Virus record (IMG/VR): IMGVR_UViG_3300042882_000170 | Location: 1 to 26,074 of that record | Direction: 5' to 3' (one strand) | Length of the DNA: 26,074 nt | Source of the DNA: a virus | Shown here: one piece after another, positions 22,501 to 26,074 of the stretch | Layout of the letters: each line of letters opens with the position of its first letter | Numbering within the stretch: position 1 is the stretch's first letter | Notes under the pieces: model-generated | What the model saw: the letters and a program-made list of their open reading frames with translations, nothing else | What the model was told of the DNA's origin: nothing | Database searches by the model: none | Position numbers and translations under genes: made by a program

Positions 22501-24134
22501 TTAAGTACATCAATATCAGCACGTAGTTGTGTTTCCAATGAATCAGATACGTTCATTACATCAAACTTAATTTGGCCTTGAACAACAGCTTTAAAGTTAT
22601 TCCATTGCTCACCATTGTTTCTAAACCTAGTAAAGATAATACGAAGATTATCTGCTACTACAGCTCTCTCATTTGCACCCATCTTTTCATCAAGGCTGCC
22701 AACAAAATTTTCGATAAAGTCTTTATCTGCTTGTTTTAATGTTGGACTTTCGCGTAGTAATCTAAGGTTATTATTTAGTACTTGTACGTTGGGCTGGTAG
22801 AGTCGGGTATCTTCGTAACGGCCTGTGACTGGATTAAATATTGTTTGGGCTTCGGTTGGAAGATTGTTGAGCACTCGTGTCTTGGTAGATTTCTTGGTGT
22901 GTATGAGGGCACCGCGATAGTTTGTGAGTGATAAAGTACCATCTAATTCTCCAGCTTGTAATAAATAATAATCTCTTAATGTTTTTACTAATTCTTTATT
23001 ATCAAATAAATCTTCAGGTGTCATTATAGGCAATTGCATTGCATCTAATTTAGCCTTAGCATTGGCAAACTTCTGGGTATCATTTGGAAGTACATAAGTA
23101 GAATCTGTCATCTTACGTAATTCTTTGATACCTATTGTATTGCCTTCATCATTGGTAAATTTGTCCAAAGTAAGTTGTTGAGAATTAAACATACCTACTT
23201 TTTTATAATCACCTAAATGTCTTAGTTGAACATCTTGTGGTTGTCTTAGCAGCCAATCGTTATAGCTTTCTTTTAATGGAGTATTACCATCATAAAAAGC
23301 CTTTTGTTTATCCGTAAGTCCTGCTAAGTTTCGCTTACGTATTTGAGCAACACTTTCTAATTTAGAAATGTCATCCCATGATTTAAATACAGGTGTTGTT
23401 GTAGAACGGCAATGCCAATGGGCTGGAGGCAAATGTACAACATCTCCTATCTCATAAATATGCCCATCTCTACCTGCACACAAAGGTGTAGTACGAGCAT
23501 CAAGTACAGCAACGTATTCCCAGCCTAATAATGCCTTTGCATTAGCCTTATAAATTGCGTGGTCAGCTTGATTTGTTACAGAAGTAACTGCAGTAATGAC
23601 TAAGCCTTTTGCTTGGTTTCTAGTTATATTGTGAACATTTCCTGTACGTACTGCTAATGCTATTTCATCAATAGTACTACCATCTGCAATTCCTTTTCGA
23701 ATTACAGCTTCAATTCTAACCTTCTCATTTTTAGAAATACCCTGCCAACCTTGTTCCATTGTTTGATTTTTATAGAGCGGATTAGCAAGCGCAATTTCTT
23801 CAGCAACACGAACTTTAGGCCGTTCAGTACGCCATATATGTCCCATTGCTACTTCTACTTTTTGGTAAGCAAAAGAAAGTTGATCTGTAGTCAAAGACAA
23901 TAAATCCTTCTCTACTGAGTTGTTGATTCGTGAATACGTGTTGTGCAACTCTTTATCTAATGCAACTTTAAAAGGATTCATACCTTCAAAAGCTTTTATT
24001 AATTTGTCCAGACGAAGGATATGGCCATCAATGATTACATCAACCTTACCAACTACCCTTCTTTCATGTAGTCGTAGCATTGCTGCTCGATCTAGTGTTT
24101 TATCATAAATTTGTGTATTAGCATTAATGGCCAC
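19509..24134 (-). CDS. MuF minor head protein fused to a T7-like single-subunit RNA polymerase
   Basis: The 1541-aa protein has two recognisable parts. Residues about 130-250 are a MuF (SPP1 gp7-like) domain: D212-ARTTP-LC219, D223-G, then PPAHWHC242-RS and PVF250. A typical MuF tail follows (YNDWLLRQPQDVQ, about 285-345). Residues about 770-1541 align by spacing with T7 RNA polymerase. D863-HRARIY869 matches D421-WRGRVY427 (Gly424 is Ala). D1007-ASSSG1012 is motif A (D537-GSCSG542). R1069, K1073, M1077, Y1081 and G1082 are motif B (R627, K631, M635, Y639, G640). H1412-SND corresponds to the H784 region, and H1437-D1438 is motif C (H811-D812). Residues about 350-770 are helical and unassigned in part. 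The start is GTG at 24134 with AGAGG upstream; the gene follows the portal by 11 bases. MuF proteins bind the portal inside the capsid, so packaging and ejection of an active polymerase is inferred. Confidence 0.93.
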   Translation of the reverse strand: MAINANTQIYDKTLDRAAMLRLHERRVVGKVDVIIDGHILRLDKLIKAFEGMNPFKVALDKELHNTYSRINNSVEKDLLSLTTDQLSFAYQKVEVAMGHIWRTERPKVRVAEEIALANPLYKNQTMEQGWQGISKNEKVRIEAVIRKGIADGSTIDEIALAVRTGNVHNITRNQAKGLVITAVTSVTNQADHAIYKANAKALLGWEYVAVLDARTTPLCAGRDGHIYEIGDVVHLPPAHWHCRSTTTPVFKSWDDISKLESVAQIRKRNLAGLTDKQKAFYDGNTPLKESYNDWLLRQPQDVQLRHLGDYKKVGMFNSQQLTLDKFTNDEGNTIGIKELRKMTDSTYVLPNDTQKFANAKAKLDAMQLPIMTPEDLFDNKELVKTLRDYYLLQAGELDGTLSLTNYRGALIHTKKSTKTRVLNNLPTEAQTIFNPVTGRYEDTRLYQPNVQVLNNNLRLLRESPTLKQADKDFIENFVGSLDEKMGANERAVVADNLRIIFTRFRNNGEQWNNFKAVVQGQIKFDVMNVSDSLETQLRADIDVLKKLKQDNYIDPILGPTQLQDLHDNFISNIRAKNNWEDSTAPKIARELRNTFDYKIPLKLKLLPNGKPRISEEALTQFYLKFAHRLSLADMPDRDQFAVALGRDLYNLANLNGNRREWYSTGMALLEAKNVKKFFEVETFGVQKRRMKSRLSNSLFGPYYDTLSYNIRVTDPRVQEYAQLTRKVDVGLRVGVTTDKNKLIFREGYKTYFIDRGLLGLEDTRIPITSTNSFGDFPEKFVDKNLADALNWASKSKYKIDGDFYDFTQKLLYFEDDRGNAKKYNELNEYKHYISSRGDAYERFKSMEWLRTRGYSFSNHAFVDHRARIYDRGLISPQSGESFRPFLNTEQSKVLGEAGYRNFRDQIGAFMGGLNDTFEGRYNSLSFTGRQKIADKLWPDMVDIGNKMLRAKPADIRAILESEMVQLVDGEELGKFFRFAMESAKIDNHLKAGGAMEDYKTALALEQDASSSGAQIIALTTKNKQLAELSNVVPTNQKRRLYDEIAAATYNDPRFKVLNEKLGLNEKDLRKAAKAQNMVTFYGAGERTGILNVEGKLSKVLDKQGNTLVVKASDRDKVLNEISARAARYERFDPETAEQLKQLRANVRDIFNKGQDPGDDIMEALYFLDPETRQLVEKMSHQYDRVVTPSDFAAIARLMSEQLSEQVPILKDFTKFFGRLAEDFLVNSKPSQAALDWKSIGITTALRPYQKGYVLPDRISEILGLKAGEAVTEKFLKRFNGWKPDGSLADIIYGVKGPDDRRTGFKVLKIEPVDKIEISKGIEIFYANKLPKSWTNVPWVNFDGKIIEQNFTQTFEERLAYKDKEGNWVNNILQIPQKTEATWWEQVVNADGKINDIADAGKARTAFAVNGNHSNDATLVKNFHLWGKENGIATSTIHDAFFANAADMLNARDGIRKLYAKTLDANPVVATLNEMKARGLPKELYDQYLQEAIDKGLIPVEGVSIVGGKRLKKSDILTKEDILSTIPDPTKFENDWGFYGIG

Positions 24135-24145
24135 GGTAAATACCT

Positions 24146-25741
24146 CTATTCTTTAATTGGTTTAGCTTTCTGCCCTTGTTTAGCTGCTTCTAATTGCATT
24201 GAGTATTGATCATTGTACTTTGTAGATGCTGGGATAATCAGCTCATCTTGATTAATTTGTCCCATAGCTTCTTCATCATCATACTCAGCATTAAGTATAT
24301 CATTTGCTTTAAGCATTTGTAACCACACTGGTCTAGGCAATAAGCCTGATTGGTACCACTGTGTAATTAAATTCAACCACTCAGCACCTAATGGCACTGG
24401 GTCAAAGTCTGCAGATAGTTCAAACTTTATATCACAAGCTTTGCAGTCTATATTATACCGCCAGTTTAGCATTAAACATATTGCTTGTTTCATTGTATTA
24501 GATATTTTGGTACTAAGAACAGCAAGCTGTGCTGTCTGAGATGCATTACGCAATTCTAATGCAATACCAGATTGCTCATTTTCTGTTGTTAGCATTCTAA
24601 TGCCAAGCTTAGCCATTTCATCCATTGTAGATAAAATTGCAGCTTGCATGTCTGATAGTGCGGCTGTAGGTGTTTCCAGTACAGTTGCTGTATCGCCTTG
24701 CCTTAGCCGTATCCAAGAGCCTAAGCCTGATTGTACAATATCATCAAACTCTTCATCAGGCATATCAGAAGCAATAACAGGAGTGTAGGTAGAAGCACCA
24801 TACAATAGATGATTCCTTCTACTAATTTTATTATATAAGCTAATCTCTTTGTCAACGATTGGAGAAAGCAATGGAGTAATTGGTGTAATATTTCCATTTA
24901 AAGGCCACGCAGGTATGTGATTTAATTTTTCGCCATTTGCCAAAATATTATCAATTACTTCTATAAGTTGAAATCCTCCTGCTGGAAGCAATCTGTCATT
25001 CTTGTTTGCAGCATCACCTGGTTTTAAAGTTTGATCACCATTATCTGCAATTGTACCTTGGTAGATACGTATTCTATATTCATCACTCTCATCTAACTCA
25101 TGCACCCAAACTGCAGGTACACGAATTGCATGGAATTCATTCGTAGTGTAGTCATCCATATAGCCTTTTACAATAACTCTATTTAATACTGTTTTGCCAA
25201 GCATATTTGTACGTGTAGACCAATTTATAATTGTTTCAGCTTTCTGTAAAATAGGGTAAGGCTTTATTTGCTCTTTGGTTTCTTTGTCAAGAAGATCTGA
25301 GTTAGAAACACGGGGGTAATCAATGAAAACCCAAGCACGTGAGGTCTGTACTTCTTCCCAAAGGATATCATCTAAAAAGGCAACTAATGTACAATCATCA
25401 CGACCAATATTATTAACAATCCAGTCCAAAGCATCTTCAGGTGCATTTTCTGGTAACTCTACAATAGGTGGTTTACGCAACATGCCACCTACTAACATTT
25501 TTGCAAATTGTGCAGTAATGCCAGGCAGCTCTGCTTCTGCTTTATAGAAATCGTATTGCGCACTACTCATTGAAGGAGAAAAGGGTATTAAAAGATTAGA
25601 CATCCGAATCAAATCTAAATGTCCATCTAATTCTTTGACTGCGCGTTCACCATTACAAACAGCACGACTTTTAGCCCACGAAGATATAAAATGAATGTAT
25701 GTCTGACAAGGATCTGCTACTGTTTTAACGGTGCCTGTCAT
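24146..25741 (-). CDS. Portal protein (DUF4055-type)
   Basis: The 531-aa protein has the hallmarks of the DUF4055 portal family. An N-terminal segment with RAVCNGERAVKELDGHLDLI is followed by YKAEAELPGITAQFAKMLVG and a GGMLRKPPIVELPE element. The central region carries IPAWPLN and SLYNKISRRNHLLYGASTYT, then a MLTTENEQSGIALELRNASQ helix and a C-terminal wing. The dodecameric portal forms the DNA channel at one capsid vertex, is part of the packaging motor and is the docking site for MuF proteins. That fits the MuF-RNA polymerase gene 11 bases downstream. GAGAGG lies about 5 bases upstream of the ATG. The length is usual for the family. Confidence 0.85.
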   Translation of the reverse strand: MTGTVKTVADPCQTYIHFISSWAKSRAVCNGERAVKELDGHLDLIRMSNLLIPFSPSMSSAQYDFYKAEAELPGITAQFAKMLVGGMLRKPPIVELPENAPEDALDWIVNNIGRDDCTLVAFLDDILWEEVQTSRAWVFIDYPRVSNSDLLDKETKEQIKPYPILQKAETIINWSTRTNMLGKTVLNRVIVKGYMDDYTTNEFHAIRVPAVWVHELDESDEYRIRIYQGTIADNGDQTLKPGDAANKNDRLLPAGGFQLIEVIDNILANGEKLNHIPAWPLNGNITPITPLLSPIVDKEISLYNKISRRNHLLYGASTYTPVIASDMPDEEFDDIVQSGLGSWIRLRQGDTATVLETPTAALSDMQAAILSTMDEMAKLGIRMLTTENEQSGIALELRNASQTAQLAVLSTKISNTMKQAICLMLNWRYNIDCKACDIKFELSADFDPVPLGAEWLNLITQWYQSGLLPRPVWLQMLKANDILNAEYDDEEAMGQINQDELIIPASTKYNDQYSMQLEAAKQGQKAKPIKE

Positions 25742-25742
25742 C

Positions 25743-25940
25743 TTAGCCTCTCATAGCTTTATTGAAGTTAGCCATTGTTCCTTCAAAGGTTTCTCCAGAA
25801 ACAGGGCTATGCGCTGTTAAAGAGCCATCTTCATTTAGTGTTAAATCCCAATCAGAAGGTGTTTGACAGTGGAATGGTGCAATTTCAACAGTATTGATTA
25901 CCGCAACTGGTACTGCTTTTGGTTCAATTAATTCACTCAT
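25743..25940 (-). CDS. Small conserved-type phage protein before the portal gene
   Basis: The 65-aa product begins MSELIEPKAVPVAVINTVEI and contains FHCQTPSDWDLTLNEDGSLT and ends GTMANFNKAMRG. It is acidic to neutral with no membrane segment. The pattern suggests a small beta-sandwich with a C-terminal helix. I do not recognise a named family. Its ATG overlaps the lysozyme stop as ATGA, and its own stop is one base before the portal ATG. Translation is therefore likely coupled along lysozyme, this gene and portal. AGGA lies about 8 bases upstream of the start. Confidence 0.75.
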   Translation of the reverse strand: MSELIEPKAVPVAVINTVEIAPFHCQTPSDWDLTLNEDGSLTAHSPVSGETFEGTMANFNKAMRG

Positions 25941-26074
25941 TTTGTAAGTCCTAAAAATTTGTTTGATTCACGTTTGCGTCTATTGGTCAAGCCGACAACT
26001 ACCTTACCGTTATCTTTATTCCATCTAAGGAATTGAGCAGCCACTTGTTCTTTCGGTGCGCCTGCATTTAATAA
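25937..26074 (-). CDS. GH24-type endolysin (phage lysozyme), C-terminal part
   Basis: An open frame enters at the window edge and gives 45 residues before TGA. It reads LLNAGAPKEQVAAQFLRWNK, DNGKVVVGLTNRRKRESNKF and LGLTK. The pattern LNAG...AAxQFxRWxxxxGKVxxGLxxRRxxExxLFL is the standard C-terminal lobe of T4/P22/lambdoid-type lysozymes, which cut peptidoglycan at lysis. The catalytic Glu near the N-terminus is outside the window. Its last codons overlap the start of the next gene as ATGA. Placement next to the portal gene is not the most common location for a lysis gene. The family assignment rests on a short but characteristic segment. Confidence 0.8.
   Translation of the reverse strand, partial: LLNAGAPKEQVAAQFLRWNKDNGKVVVGLTNRRKRESNKFLGLTK

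Noticed and set aside
1-26074. CRISPR arrays, tRNA genes, transposases or integrase sites
   Set aside because: No regularly spaced direct repeats, cloverleaf-like sequences, recombinase frames or terminal inverted repeats were seen in reading the window.

Overview
This window is the virion-structure module of a long-tailed, double-stranded DNA bacteriophage. Every gene I can support lies on the minus strand, so the reading order runs from base 26074 down to base 1. The DNA is AT-rich. A T4/P22-type lysozyme end and a lytic transglycosylase domain inside the tape measure protein suggest, but do not prove, a Gram-negative host of low to moderate GC. I saw no terminase, integrase, tRNA, CRISPR array or insertion sequence.

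Layout in transcription order: the end of a GH24-type lysozyme (26074-25937); a small protein of 65 aa (25940-25743); a DUF4055-type portal (25741-24146); a giant 1541-aa protein (24134-19509); two tiny genes, a 43-aa zinc-ribbon protein and a 25-aa peptide; an AT-rich, repeat-bearing non-coding stretch of 227 bases (19303-19077); scaffold (19076-18429); major capsid (18413-17163); three neck genes (17152-15919); two tandem paralogous tail tube genes (15916-14642); a 71-aa protein; a tail assembly chaperone with a programmed -1 frameshift on GGGAAAG; an HK97-gp10-like protein; a 4350-aa tape measure protein (13387-335); and the start of a minor tail gene that runs off the window (335-1). Genes are packed with ATGA or TAATG overlaps. 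Two terminator-like hairpins interrupt the tail part and probably tune protein ratios.

The main discovery is the 1541-aa protein. Its N-terminal third is a MuF/SPP1-gp7-type minor head protein. Its C-terminal half (about residues 770-1541) is a complete single-subunit, T7-like RNA polymerase. All key residues line up by spacing with T7 RNAP: the D421xRxRxY427 element, D537, R627/K631/M635/Y639/G640, the H784 region and H811/D812. A portal-binding, virion-packaged domain fused to an RNA polymerase suggests that the phage carries its own polymerase in the capsid and ejects it with the genome. This would resemble the strategy of N4 virion RNAP, but by a different architecture and in a phage with an exceptionally long tail (4350-aa tape measure, very roughly 0.65 micrometre).

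Directly downstream of the polymerase gene lies a non-coding region with two perfect 19-bp direct repeats. Each is built on an 11-bp palindrome and contains the 10 bases AATTAACCCT found at the upstream end of the T3 RNAP promoter. A perfect 9-bp inverted repeat with a 3-base loop lies just before the scaffold gene. These are candidate promoters or operators for the late head and tail operon, perhaps for the fused polymerase itself.
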